Shown piece after piece: positions 9,179 to 16,807 of a DNA stretch of 44,211 nucleotides. Every line of letters starts with the position of its first letter. Position 1 is the first letter of the stretch. A program made the position numbers and the translations under genes. Location: NCBI RefSeq assembly GCF_023895975.1, contig NZ_JALBWM010000030.1:1-44211 (forward strand). Reading direction: 5' to 3'. The stretch is from Microbulbifer okhotskensis (lineage in GTDB: Bacteria > Pseudomonadota > Gammaproteobacteria > Pseudomonadales > Cellvibrionaceae). Below the pieces are notes generated by a model. That model saw only the letters and a list, made by a program, of their open reading frames with translations, made no database searches and was not told the DNA's origin.

Positions 9179-9491
9179 TGAACCGAGTTTCGCACAACAC
9201 CTACGATCCTACATTACCGGTTATATTCTGTCGGTTGTGTTAACCCTGGCTGCCTTTGCGGCGGTGCTGACCATTGGAAGAGAAAATAAGAGCGTTTTGC
9301 TACTCGTTGCTCTATTGGGTATCGCTCAGCTAGTGGTGCAGCTGAAATACTTCCTTAATGTGACTACTCAGCGAGAATATCGGGATAATCTCGCCCTGGT
9401 AGCCTTTTCTACTTTAATTCTTTTGATTATCGTGTTGGGTACAGTATGGATTATGGGAAATCTCGCGGTGCGGATGCATGCAACAATGTAA
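9171..9491 (+). CDS. cyoD: Cytochrome bo3-type ubiquinol oxidase subunit IV (CyoD)
   Basis: This small membrane protein (106 aa) has three hydrophobic helices; the pattern SYITGYILSVVLT at the start, VVQLKYFLNV in the middle and GTVWIMGNL at the end match E. coli CyoD. The start at ATG 9171 (MANEPS) overlaps the cyoC end by eight bases and fits better than one four codons earlier. It assists oxidase assembly. No cyoE (haem O synthase) follows; the next gene is convergent, so haem O must be made by an enzyme encoded elsewhere. Confidence 0.93.
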   Translation: MANEPSFAQHLRSYITGYILSVVLTLAAFAAVLTIGRENKSVLLLVALLGIAQLVVQLKYFLNVTTQREYRDNLALVAFSTLILLIIVLGTVWIMGNLAVRMHATM

Positions 9492-9546
9492 CTTTATTGG
9501 ACTGGTATTGCAGCAGAGCGCCCGGTACCCGGTGTTCGTGTGGCGG

Positions 9547-10941
9547 CTAAATAATCACTTTGGTCTTCAAATTAGAAGCTGCTTTTTGCAGGGACTGTAA
9601 AACTTTTTCTTTATCGTAATTGCGGATTTTGTCTAAATCCAAATGCATAGAGAAGCCGGGCGCATGCTCTTCCAGATAACTTTGTTGGCCGCCCAGGTTT
9701 TTTCGCAGGTCAGTTACTTGATAAACCTTTACCGGAGTACTGATACCCTTAACGGTAATATGGCCCTTATCCCGACACATTACTGTGTGTTTGATCATGG
9801 CCCAGGTTTCATGGCTGATGAGGATTTCCCCTGGTTGGGCCGCTCCTTCAAGGCGCGATGCCAAGTTTACATGGGTGCCCATGACGGTATAAGACTGGTA
9901 GTTGGCCGTGCCAAATATCCCTACCGTACAGTAACCAGTATTAATGCCCATTCGCACCTGCAGGGGCCGGGAAATTCCTTTGTTATACCACTCCTGCTTC
10001 ATTTCACGTACACGCTTGCGCATGGCCAGTGCCATTGCGACACAGCGTAGAGCATCGGATTTTGGTCCTTTACTCTCATCATCTCCAAAAACAACCATAA
10101 CCGCATCGCCTATAAACTTGTCGATAGTACCGCCGTACTGACCGGCGATACGCGCCATTTCGGAGAGATAATTGTTGAGTAACTGAGTGAAGGTCTCGGC
10201 CTCCAATTCCTCAGTCAGCTGGCTGAAATCTTTAATATCAGAAAAGAATACCGTGAGCAGCTTGCGCTGGGTGACCAGGGCTTCTTCGTCTCCGGTTGTT
10301 ACTGAGCGCCAAAGCTTTTGTGGCAGGTATTTTGACAGCTTATAGGATCTGACTTTGCTGACTCGTTGCTCGACGGTCAGGGATTGATTGGCTTCTTTAA
10401 GTTGGCCAATTTGTCGGTGAGTAAAGAAAGCGTAGGCGCAGAGGTACACCAGTATACCGATCAAACTGACAGTGCTGATCGTGAGGTCTGCGCTAATTAA
10501 GAGGGACGGTTGATGCATCAGGTAACCGATAACGACTCCAACGAGTAAGCCGGTATTGTGCTCGAACCAACTGCGACCGCCGCCTTCAGTCAGGGCATTT
10601 AGCTGAACCACGGTCACAAACAGCAGCGAGGGCAGCATGCTGAAATTTGCCAAGGAGATGGTGATCCCTATTAATACGGTATCGAGAAAGGACAGGCAGC
10701 GGCGAGTTTTCAAAGCCTTTTTATCGCGGGCCTTATAGAGAATAAACTGAGCAATAGCAGCGTAGATAACAATAAATATGGCAGTTCCAAGGACGACCAG
10801 CTTGTCCAACTGCCAGGGCGCCGACCAATTAATCGCATTTGCCAAAGTACCGGCGGCAGCGAAACAAATCAGACTGCGAAAATAGGTGGAGTAGTGAGGG
10901 TTGATGTTCCGCCCTGTGCTCTCATCAAACTGGTCCTGCAT
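9547..10941 (-). CDS. Membrane-anchored class III adenylate/guanylate cyclase
   Basis: The 464-residue protein has an N-terminal membrane domain of about six helices (residues 20-178), a short linker, and a class III cyclase catalytic domain (about 225-412). Metal-binding aspartates are D235 in FFSDIKDFS and D279 in DKFIGDAVMVVFG. K275 and T352 occupy the base-recognition positions, and the transition-state pair is N359/R363 in HVNLASRLEG. Lys plus Thr is the class IIIb pattern and suggests cAMP production. A C-terminal tail of about 50 residues has no clear domain. It is monocistronic and convergent with cyoABCD. What the membrane domain senses is unknown. Confidence 0.9.
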   Translation of the reverse strand: MQDQFDESTGRNINPHYSTYFRSLICFAAAGTLANAINWSAPWQLDKLVVLGTAIFIVIYAAIAQFILYKARDKKALKTRRCLSFLDTVLIGITISLANFSMLPSLLFVTVVQLNALTEGGGRSWFEHNTGLLVGVVIGYLMHQPSLLISADLTISTVSLIGILVYLCAYAFFTHRQIGQLKEANQSLTVEQRVSKVRSYKLSKYLPQKLWRSVTTGDEEALVTQRKLLTVFFSDIKDFSQLTEELEAETFTQLLNNYLSEMARIAGQYGGTIDKFIGDAVMVVFGDDESKGPKSDALRCVAMALAMRKRVREMKQEWYNKGISRPLQVRMGINTGYCTVGIFGTANYQSYTVMGTHVNLASRLEGAAQPGEILISHETWAMIKHTVMCRDKGHITVKGISTPVKVYQVTDLRKNLGGQQSYLEEHAPGFSMHLDLDKIRNYDKEKVLQSLQKAASNLKTKVII

Positions 10942-11084
10942 TTGTGCTTATCTTTGTTTGAGCAGAAATTGAACAGCTTACGCGTTGGGGGTAGGGTGGC
11001 TCCGATTTCCCTATCCGCCGTATGGTCGCGCAGTGACTCTTGGGGCGGAGTTTACTCTTCCGTGGGACAGAATGCGAAAAAACT

Positions 11085-11136
11085 GCCTTAGGGGATGCTT
11101 TTTTTCCCTAGGAACCTAAGGCTGATTTTGTTTTAA
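11085..11136. terminator. Inverted repeat with flanking T-run, possible terminator
   Basis: GCCTTAGG (11085-11092) and CCTAAGGC (11115-11122) form an eight-base stem around a T-rich loop, followed by a TTTTG TTTT tract. It lies between the cyclase promoter side and the ydjA-like pseudogene. The long loop makes it a weak terminator candidate, and no gene obviously needs it. Confidence 0.3.
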
Positions 11137-11178
11137 ATTGCGCTAAATTCATCGATATGAACGTTTGCGGAGGTAAAG

Positions 11179-11746
11179 ATGGATGCCCTGACCACTTTGC
11201 ATCACAGAGTTTCTATAGGAAAACTGGCAGATCCAGCCTCCACGTATCAGCAGCGAGAGAATATAGTTCGTGCCGCACTGCGCGCAGCAGACCATGGCGC
11301 CCTACCGCCATAGTAACTTCTGCTGATTGAGGGGGTGGATCGTAATCGTTTGGGCGAACTCTTTGTCAAAGCGGCAGAGCAGCTGGAAGGCGCCCCCACT
11401 GGCGGAAGCCCTACAGCGGAGAACCTTGACGCTGCCTTTCTACGTCCCGTTGATTATTGTTGCTATCACTCACCTGCAAGAACACCCCAAAGTTTCCTAT
11501 CTGGAACAACATATATCTACGGCGGCAGCGGTACAGGCGATGTTTGCTGCCGCATATGCAGAAGGTGTCGGGATATACTGGCGCACCGGCCCGCTGGCGA
11601 CAAATACTGCCGCTGCCAAAGGATTGAGGCTGTCTGAAAGTAAACGTATAGATGGCTTTGTATACTGCGGAACTATGGAGAGGGCGCACCGTGAAGCGCC
11701 GAATCTGAGGCTAGATGATTTTTTTTCGCATTGGGATGTACAATAG
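11179..11746 (+). pseudogene. YdjA-like nitroreductase, broken
   Basis: Reading from ATG 11179 (RBS GGAGG about 8 bases upstream), the translation follows E. coli YdjA: MDALTTLHHRVSIGKLADPA, then RAALRAADHGALPP, where TAG TAA replaces the expected Trp-Arg codons before LLLIEG. The frame then continues through VDRNRLGELF to AENLDAAFLRP. A frameshift near 11430 moves the remainder to another frame (LPFYVPLIIVAITHLQEHPKV, YAEGVGIYWRTGPLA, DGFVYCGTMERA), which ends at 11746. Two adjacent stops plus a frameshift make this a clear pseudogene of an FMN-binding nitroreductase. The untouched RBS and start suggest fairly recent decay. Confidence 0.88.
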
Positions 11747-11886
11747 TGCTTGCACAGCGGGAAACATTTGGGTAAAGTGCGCGCTCTCTCGCCGAGACAG
11801 CAGCTATCTTCCTGATTTCCTTGAAGATTTAGTGATTTCGAGAGAGTCGCCGTAAGGCGAATGCCCCTTCTAGAGGGTGACAATTT

Positions 11887-11974
11887 GGTGAGGTGTCCGA
11901 GTGGCTGAAGGAGCACGCCTGGAAAGTGTGTATACCGCAAGGTATCGAGGGTTCGAATCCCTCCCTCACCGCCA
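11887..11974 (+). tRNA. tRNA-Ser(GGA)
   Basis: This is a complete 88-base class II tRNA. The acceptor stem pairs GGTGAGG (11887-11893) with CCTCACC (11964-11970), the discriminator is G and the CCA is encoded. The anticodon GGA is at 11921-11923. It has the long variable arm expected of serine tRNAs (TATACCGCAAGGTATC region) and is nearly identical to E. coli tRNA-Ser(GGA). Decayed phage genes begin about 125 bases downstream, and tRNA-Ser genes are common integration sites. Confidence 0.97.
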
Positions 11975-11984
11975 TATTTTGAAT

Positions 11985-12016
11985 AAAAAGCCCTGATTTT
12001 ACAGGGCTTTTTTGTT
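11985..12016 (+). terminator. Rho-independent terminator after tRNA-Ser
   Basis: AAAGCCCTG and CAGGGCTTT form a stem around ATTTTA, followed by a T-run. It lies about ten bases after the tRNA CCA end. Confidence 0.9.
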
Positions 12017-12099
12017 TCTAGACTTACCAGTCCCCCACTTATTTCTCCCTAGACAATTGTACCAGGGTGGGAGTTGGTCCAGCCAAAATGGGCTGTACA

Positions 12100-12288
12100 T
12101 CATTGTGCGGCACCCTCGAGCCTCTCTTCTATCCGCCTATCAATTTCCCGGCTATCCCAACCTACAGTACCCAGGCCTATCCGCCTCTGCTGGGGAAATA
12201 CTTCCTCTTTAATCATCCGGTAAATATTACTGCTTTTATAGCCAGTGAGCCGTTCAACTTCACGTAAGCGTAAGATACGGCGAGGTGT
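12100..12288 (-). pseudogene. AlpA-family phage regulator remnant without a start codon
   Basis: On the minus strand the frame ending at TGA 12100-12102 reads PRRILRLREVERLTGYKSSN, IYRMIKEEVFPQQRRIGLGT and VGWDSREIDRRIEERLEGAAQ. This matches the AlpA helix-turn-helix family (RLKEVxxxTGxSxSTIYRxIKEGxFPxPxxLGxRxVGWxxxEI). No ATG, GTG or TTG occurs between the upstream in-frame stop (12328-12330) and the domain. AlpA normally activates excision genes in P4-like elements. Its 5' part overlaps the 3' end of the neighbouring phage gene in another frame. Confidence 0.7.
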
Positions 12289-12997
12289 TTTCTTGCTGCT
12301 GCCTCTTGTTCTTCTATTCTGCGAAACTCAACAACCCATACCCAAGGGTTCAAATTCCAGCTGTCATTGGCGTAAATAGATTCCCATAGTCTACGGAATG
12401 CAGGGAGAGGCTTTTCGTGCACGCCACAGAGCTGAGCGCTTGCAGATTCTGGCCCATCAACACCTACAGCCTTGACATCCTCTTCGGTGATATCCTGGAT
12501 ACGCTCGACTCGGATGCCCGTTATTTCCAGTGTGATAAGGCTGGCCCAGTGGAGCATGTGGATTGAAGGTATATTTTTCCCTTCTGGGCTGATTCGGGCA
12601 TAGTCCAACTTTCAGAGATATCGTCATCTTTGAAGAATTCGAAACTACCATCAGCTAAATACTCGACCTGTACATCTTCGCAGTCACAATCGCCCATTGC
12701 ACATGAATGAGAAATGGAGGGCTTCCAGGTTTTTCTCACCTATAGGCGGTCACCGGGCTCGCCGTAAGGGCAGTCGATATCCAAATGTCCGCTGCACCAG
12801 GCACTATTCAATAGTTGAAGAAGGGAAAGTCCAGGAGGCAGACCCCCGATTACTTTTATGGCCTCTTTATCGCTGGTACCGTTGAGCGGATGAGGCTCTA
12901 TTTTTATGCGCGTCTGGGTTTTACGATCATCCAGTATTGCACGCACCATTTCCGTATTAAGTAAAATTGGTTTTTCCGTTATGGCTAACGTAGTCAT
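12213..12997 (-). pseudogene. Phage ASCH-like conserved protein, broken by nonsense and frameshift
   Basis: From ATG 12997 the translation reads MTTLAITEKPILLNTEMVRA, then LDDRKTQTR and CPYGEPGDRL, all typical of a prophage protein family. TAG at 12740 then replaces the Trp of the usual GDRLWVRETW, and VRKTWKP continues in the same frame. Near 12600 a one-base shift moves the reading to DYARISPEGKNIPSIHMLHW, ITLEITGIRVERIQDITEED and NPWVWVVEFRRIEEQ, also typical of this family. The protein is therefore split by at least two lesions. ASCH membership is my recollection of the family; its role in phages is not established. Confidence 0.75.
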
Positions 12998-13151
12998 TGG
13001 CTTGAAACTCCCATTTGTTACAAAGAGAGTTGGAGAGCGTTCGAAAAATGAAATCTGGATTTCTGACACGCCTATGTCCACCTCCAAAGTTGCCTGTAGA
13101 TTCATCTTCACAGAAGTGAATACAAGATTGGCAAGCATGGAGGGTGTTCAA
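12957..13151 (-). pseudogene. Possible small Cys-rich phage protein remnant
   Basis: The minus-strand frame reads HACQSCIHFCEDESTGNFGG, with a later NSLCNKWEFQ. A CxxC near the start and a later Cys before WE resemble small zinc-ribbon-like prophage proteins that sit upstream of genes like the ASCH-like one here. The in-frame start would be TTG. The sequence CCATGCTTGCC could be an ATG that lost one base, which would break the gene at its start. It overlaps the neighbouring pseudogene by about 40 bases. This is a weak call. Confidence 0.35.
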
Positions 13152-13172
13152 AGCGCTGTGTCAGCCAAGCAG

Positions 13173-13530
13173 CTATAGGCTGATATATTTCTCCAGTCGA
13201 TCTGGAAAGTGGATCGCCAGCTGCGACAGTGTCAAATTCCAATTTTGAATCGGGTGCGTCCAGCGTTCGGAGGCTTTTAGTATACCGGCATAGAGAAGCT
13301 TCAGTAAGCTATTCTCATTGGCGAAGCCGCCCTTGGTCTTGGTTAATTTTCGGAACTGCCTGTGTGCAGCCTCCACCGCATTGGTGGTGAAGATTGGAGT
13401 GCGGACATAGTCCGGGCTGTAGTGGTCTAATACTTCCACGCCGCTCCATTATTTTTGCTCGATAGATCGTGCTCGGTAAGCTTTTTACAGTCTTTCTGTG
13501 CTTTGAGCATGAGCTGCCCATGGCAACCAC
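13173..13530 (-). mobile_element. IS256-family transposase, 3' remnant
   Basis: The frame 13173-13439 reads IFTTNAVEAAHRQFRKLTKT, then ANENSLLKLLYAGILKASERW, and ends NLTLSQLAIHFPDRLEKY. This is the C-terminus of Mutator/IS256 transposases (YTTNAIExLNRQxRKxTKxxG and the KWT..W..AL.QxxIxF tail). Upstream, a second frame carries KAQKDCKKLTEHDLSSKN and a frameshift joins it to the C-terminus. The N-terminal two thirds, including the first catalytic Asp residues, are missing. It is a dead remnant beside the decayed phage genes. Confidence 0.8.
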
Positions 13531-13981
13531 TACGGCTTTTATATGTGATTAAGAGCGATTGCAGGCGCACCTGTGTGTTCTGGTGGTTTTTGGTGTTGCA
13601 CTTGTCATAGTCTAAGTGTTGACCAGGCCTTTAGCTTTAGTCATCAGTCAATGCTATTCCCTTTCTCTCCTTATGCCTGTGAGGAGAATTCTCTTACGCC
13701 AAATTCTTGTGCGGGGCCACAATCTATGAGCTTTGGTTGAGCGGGGCGCAAAAATGAAAAATGCGTCTATCCTTTCTATGGGTCAGGTAGCTTTTTATAG
13801 ATTCTTGGCTTTACGATTCCGCTGTGGCAGGGCTCGTTGCGTTGGCTGGATCAGGCCAGGTTGGGGCTTTGCGTCATTTCCCCGTGGCTTCGGGCTCCTT
13901 TGTGTCGAGATGCGAGCGGATTGCACATTACCTGCAGTTGATTGAAGGGGTGATAGCCCCGAAAACTCCGGAGATTTTATT
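13531..13981. other. Non-coding stretch upstream of the hdeA-like gene
   Basis: I see no supportable gene here. The 70-codon frame at 13733-13945 has no family signal and an Arg/Gly/Cys-rich composition typical of chance reading. CACTT (13599) and AAGTG bracket a small weak hairpin. A promoter for the downstream HdeA-family gene probably lies in the last 100 bases, but I cannot place it. Confidence 0.4.
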
Positions 13982-14410
13982 GTGAAAAGTAAGCAGTACA
14001 TCCTTCCTTTGGTAATTGCCAGTCTCGCTGCTTCTGCTGCCTTCGCGGATAACCATCCCAAGAAGCCAGCGAAGGACTGGACATGTGCAGATTTCCTGGC
14101 GATTGATGATGAGTTCAAGCCCAAGGCGGTCTACTGGGCTGCAGCCTATTCGCAAAAGGGTAAAGATGAGGGGGATATGCTAGATATTGATGGCACAGAA
14201 AAAGTCACTCCAATGGTGATCACTGCCTGCACCAAGGCGCCAAAAGACTCCTTTTGGGCCAAGTTTAAGGAGGAGTGGCACAAGGTGGGAATGCATCACA
14301 AAAAGGACAAGGCAGAGAAGCAGATGATGAAGATGCAAAAAAAGATGCAAGATGGCAGTCAGATGAACAATAGTAATGGCGGTGCTGGTAGCAATGGGAC
14401 CAATCAGTAG
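13982..14410 (+). CDS. HdeA-family periplasmic acid-stress chaperone with Met/Lys-rich tail
   Basis: The protein (142 aa, GTG start, GGAG about nine bases upstream) has a clear Sec signal peptide, MKSKQYILPLVIASLAASAA, with cleavage likely after FA22. The mature domain has the HdeA pattern: WTCADFLAIDDEFKPKAVYW, a central acidic segment and VTPMVITACTKAP. C35 and C83 would form the family disulphide. HdeA proteins unfold at low pH and protect periplasmic proteins. Unlike the roughly 110-residue E. coli protein, this one ends in a 40-residue Met/His/Lys/Asn/Gly-rich tail (from about residue 100). It is monocistronic, with its own terminator. Confidence 0.85.
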   Translation: MKSKQYILPLVIASLAASAAFADNHPKKPAKDWTCADFLAIDDEFKPKAVYWAAAYSQKGKDEGDMLDIDGTEKVTPMVITACTKAPKDSFWAKFKEEWHKVGMHHKKDKAEKQMMKMQKKMQDGSQMNNSNGGAGSNGTNQ

Positions 14411-14446
14411 GGGTTCTGATCGTCAGTGCTGGTGCTGATGTTTTCA

Positions 14447-14474
14447 AAAGCCCGGTTTTCACCGGGCTTTGTCT
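14447..14474 (+). terminator. Rho-independent terminator after the hdeA-like gene
   Basis: AAAGCCCGG and CCGGGCTTT pair around TTTTCA, followed by a short T-rich tract. It lies about 36 bases behind the stop codon. Confidence 0.85.
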
Positions 14475-14711
14475 ATCCTAAGATGGAGATTCGCCAGCAA
14501 TTTAGTTTGGTAGTATTTTTAATTGGCGGTTAAAAGTCGTGCAAATGGATTTGCGTTATGGGTAAGACGGGAAGAGATGAAACTAGGCGCGGCCGAACGA
14601 TTAGCCGCTCTACCAGGCTCTTGTGGGGTGGGTTTTTATTGGTTGGGCTGTTCTTGGCGCTCTTTATGCACTCAGCTAAGGCATTTATGCTTTAAATTGC
14701 AGGGCGCTGAA

Positions 14712-14787
14712 TGGCGCCCCCGGGTGGACTCGAACCACCAGTCCGGACTTAGGAGGTCCGTGGTTTATCCTGTTAACCGACGGGGGC
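14712..14787 (-). tRNA. tRNA-Arg(CCU)
   Basis: On the minus strand the acceptor stem pairs GCCCCCG (14781-14787) with CGGGGGC, and the CCA is encoded at 14712-14714. The anticodon loop CTCCTAA holds CCU (14751-14753 on the plus strand). The T arm contains GGTTCGAGTCC. Length is 76 bases. It decodes AGG. No decayed integrase or att-like repeat was seen next to it. Confidence 0.95.
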
Positions 14788-15203
14788 TTAGTGCCGATAC
14801 TGTCATCAATTGGCGACAGCATTAGAGGGCCGCTATTCTAGCCTGTGTTAAGCGTTGTGTCATGTCATCCTTTTTAGCAGGGACCGATTATCCCGTTGAA
14901 GGGTGTCACCCTGAGTAACATTAGGGCCCTTCGGTTACTCCTATTCCCGCCATCTTCATTTCTTCAATTTTTCGAAAAAATTTCATAAATTCGTCTTTTA
15001 TCTTCGCTAATTTAGCCTTGAAAGGGAGGTTTTTGCGGACAGCTTTGCTCCATAGAATATTTGATGGCTTCGTTATAAGGGTTGTACCTCTTCCTAGTAA
15101 ATTTTTGCTTGACCACGATTGATTTAGCTGGCTAATCTGCAATCGCACTTTGGGTGCGAAAGGGATTTTTGTGCTTTCTCAGATCAAGATTATGGAGTTT
15201 CGT
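14788..15203. other. Intergenic region with two small hairpins
   Basis: No gene is supported. GAGTAAC (14913-14919) pairs with GTTACTC (14934-14940). CGCAC and GTGCG (about 15144-15158) form a second hairpin just before the PA3496-family gene. A 75-codon minus-strand frame at 14921-15148 starts with GTG, lacks an RBS and has no family signal. The promoter of the tRNA-Arg gene must lie near 14790-14830. Confidence 0.4.
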
Positions 15204-15383
15204 ATGAGCGTTCACGTTAACGAAAGGCGCCTAGATTTTGATAATGTGGATATTCCACAAATTGCAAATGAAGTGTTAAAGCAGGCTACTTCACAGTCGC
15301 CGCTCGATGCACGTCGAATGATAGAAGACAAATTGGAGGAGAAGCGTTTAAGGCGAGAATTAATGGATTATGACTTCGATTGA
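15204..15383 (+). CDS. PA3496-family small protein
   Basis: This 59-residue acidic/basic protein ends in the family signature ARRMIEDKLEEKRLRRELMD followed by YDFD. Proteins of this type occur across gammaproteobacteria and are annotated as PA3496 family, putative envelope or regulatory proteins; no biochemical role is established. I chose ATG 15204 because GGAG lies seven bases upstream; the ATG at 15192 and a longer start at 15150 fit less well. No membrane segment is visible. It stands alone. Confidence 0.75.
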   Translation: MSVHVNERRLDFDNVDIPQIANEVLKQATSQSPLDARRMIEDKLEEKRLRRELMDYDFD

Positions 15384-15830
15384 TAGATGCTGGAGTACTA
15401 ACATACCTCGGTGATCTGTGCAGAGTATCAGTAGTAGATAGAGGCTATAGCCAAGTTTTCATTCGATGTTGTGATGTGGTTCAGGCCCGATAGTAATATA
15501 TGTGACTGGCTGTCATCTTGATGCTCTGCATAGCGACTTCCAAAATTTTCTATTCTTTGTTTCTCCATTGTCGTTTTTTACGATTCTCTGCGTTTTCTTT
15601 CATAATTATCTTTAGTGGAATAATTTTCAATATATCTGAAGGCAATGCCACAAACTAAAGGTTCTAAGGCTGAATAGGTGGGTAGTATTTTGTTCGCTTT
15701 GCGACAAGTGCTCTCTCCGAAATGATTGGAAAAGCCCTTGGGGTTCTACCAGCTTGGATCAATACGAATCTTGCGAGTAGTCTACAGATTGTTGGCAGGG
15801 AGGGGGGCAATCCCTGCCGTCATACTGTAG
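15384..15830. other. Long intergenic region without a supported gene
   Basis: Both strands lack a credible reading frame. GGCAGGGA (15793-15800) and TCCCTGCC (about 15812-15819) form an eight-base stem that lies just behind the minus-strand oxygenase gene and may be part of its transcript end, but no T-run follows on either strand. Confidence 0.45.
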
Positions 15831-16523
15831 TTACGCCTGTGATGTGTTTGGCTGCTTTCCCCCAAACCAGTTAAGGATTCGTTTTAATTTTGAAGATAGT
15901 TTTCCGCGTTTGGCTTTGCGATCCTTGTCTGCTGAGCTCACCAGCCAGGCTACTTGAATGACCAATCTCTTTCCTGAGAAGGGAAGGTGCCCATGGAATG
16001 AATTATCGGCGCGCTTAAAAGCTGCAAGAGTGCCATAGGAAGGCCTGATTTCTGGTGCAGCGGTATCTTCGAAATCACTCCCGCTTTTTAAAAAGCGTAG
16101 GCAGCCCGTGCCATCGAGGGTCCACTCGGGATTAAGATAAAGTAAAGCGGTGGCAATCTTTGATTGGCCATCAGTATGTATTCTGCCATGGCGCTTCTTA
16201 AGGGAGCGGCTGATCGAAACATAAGTGGGGTATTGGGAGAGCTTCTCAATACCGAGGTTGTTGCCAATAGCATCGGCAAATTCACTGGCGGTAAACTGGG
16301 CTATTAAATCGTTGATAGAGCTGCCACACTGGCTTTTGTCGTAGGGGAGGTATCCGGCACCCTTGAGCTGGGGGAAGTCGATAATTAAGGAGGACATGAG
16401 ACTTTCGGCCAAAATATTCTTGGCTACAAAAAAGGGAAAAGGCTGTTGGTTGATTTGGCTTTGGTTGTCATTCAAGGTCGTGGCATCAAGCCATGGGTTG
16501 ATGTGCGTTGCGAGGTTCGTCAT
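15831..16523 (-). CDS. 2-oxoglutarate/Fe(II)-dependent oxygenase, prolyl-4-hydroxylase-like
   Basis: The 230-residue protein has the P4H-type double-stranded beta-helix signature. H116 and D118 in RIHTDG are the first iron ligands, H177 or H179 in NSFHGHLPF is the distal one, and R186 in GKRLVIQVAWL would bind 2-oxoglutarate. The C-terminus is Lys/Arg-rich (from about residue 198). The substrate is unknown. Homologues often sit near sugar or glycan genes, but no such neighbours are present here. It is monocistronic, divergent from the ccm operon. Confidence 0.8.
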   Translation of the reverse strand: MTNLATHINPWLDATTLNDNQSQINQQPFPFFVAKNILAESLMSSLIIDFPQLKGAGYLPYDKSQCGSSINDLIAQFTASEFADAIGNNLGIEKLSQYPTYVSISRSLKKRHGRIHTDGQSKIATALLYLNPEWTLDGTGCLRFLKSGSDFEDTAAPEIRPSYGTLAAFKRADNSFHGHLPFSGKRLVIQVAWLVSSADKDRKAKRGKLSSKLKRILNWFGGKQPNTSQA

Positions 16524-16807
16524 GGGCGCGTGTCCTTTCTGTTACAACGAAACTATTTGGAGTTGACTACGAGGTTAACCACATTCTTGTGGGGTACTGT
16601 ATTAATCAGGTACAAGTTCTCACGTCGATGAGAAAATATCAAAACTACTGCCCCAAGCCAACGAAAACAGCGCCCTACTGAGTGATTGGGTAGACAATCA
16701 TGCGAAAGATCAAGTATCGGAAAATTGATCTTCGTTGAGACAATGCAATTAGCGCTGGTGCCGGTATAATGTCGCTCAGATTTTCTTCAGAGTGGTTTTT
16801 CTTGGAA

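Noticed and set aside
11411..11940. Minus-strand frames across the ydjA-like pseudogene and tRNA-Ser
   Set aside because: They are antisense to a recognisable pseudogene and tRNA and show no family signal.
11951..13530. Direct repeat of the tRNA-Ser 3' end as an attR
   Set aside because: I searched by eye for a second copy of the T-arm/acceptor sequence downstream and found none in the window.
13733..13945. 70-codon plus-strand frame upstream of the hdeA-like gene
   Set aside because: Composition is Arg/Gly/Cys-rich without a recognisable domain, and no conserved neighbour context.
14712..14787. tRNA-Arg(CCU) as an integration site of an island
   Set aside because: No integrase, phage gene or repeat of the tRNA 3' end was seen next to it.
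14523..14825. Plus-strand frame containing RVDSNHQSGLRRSVVYPV
   Set aside because: This is a reading of the tRNA-Arg gene on the opposite strand, a common false ORF.
14921..15148. 75-codon minus-strand frame before the PA3496-family gene
   Set aside because: GTG start without RBS, no family resemblance, overlaps hairpins; chance reading is more likely.
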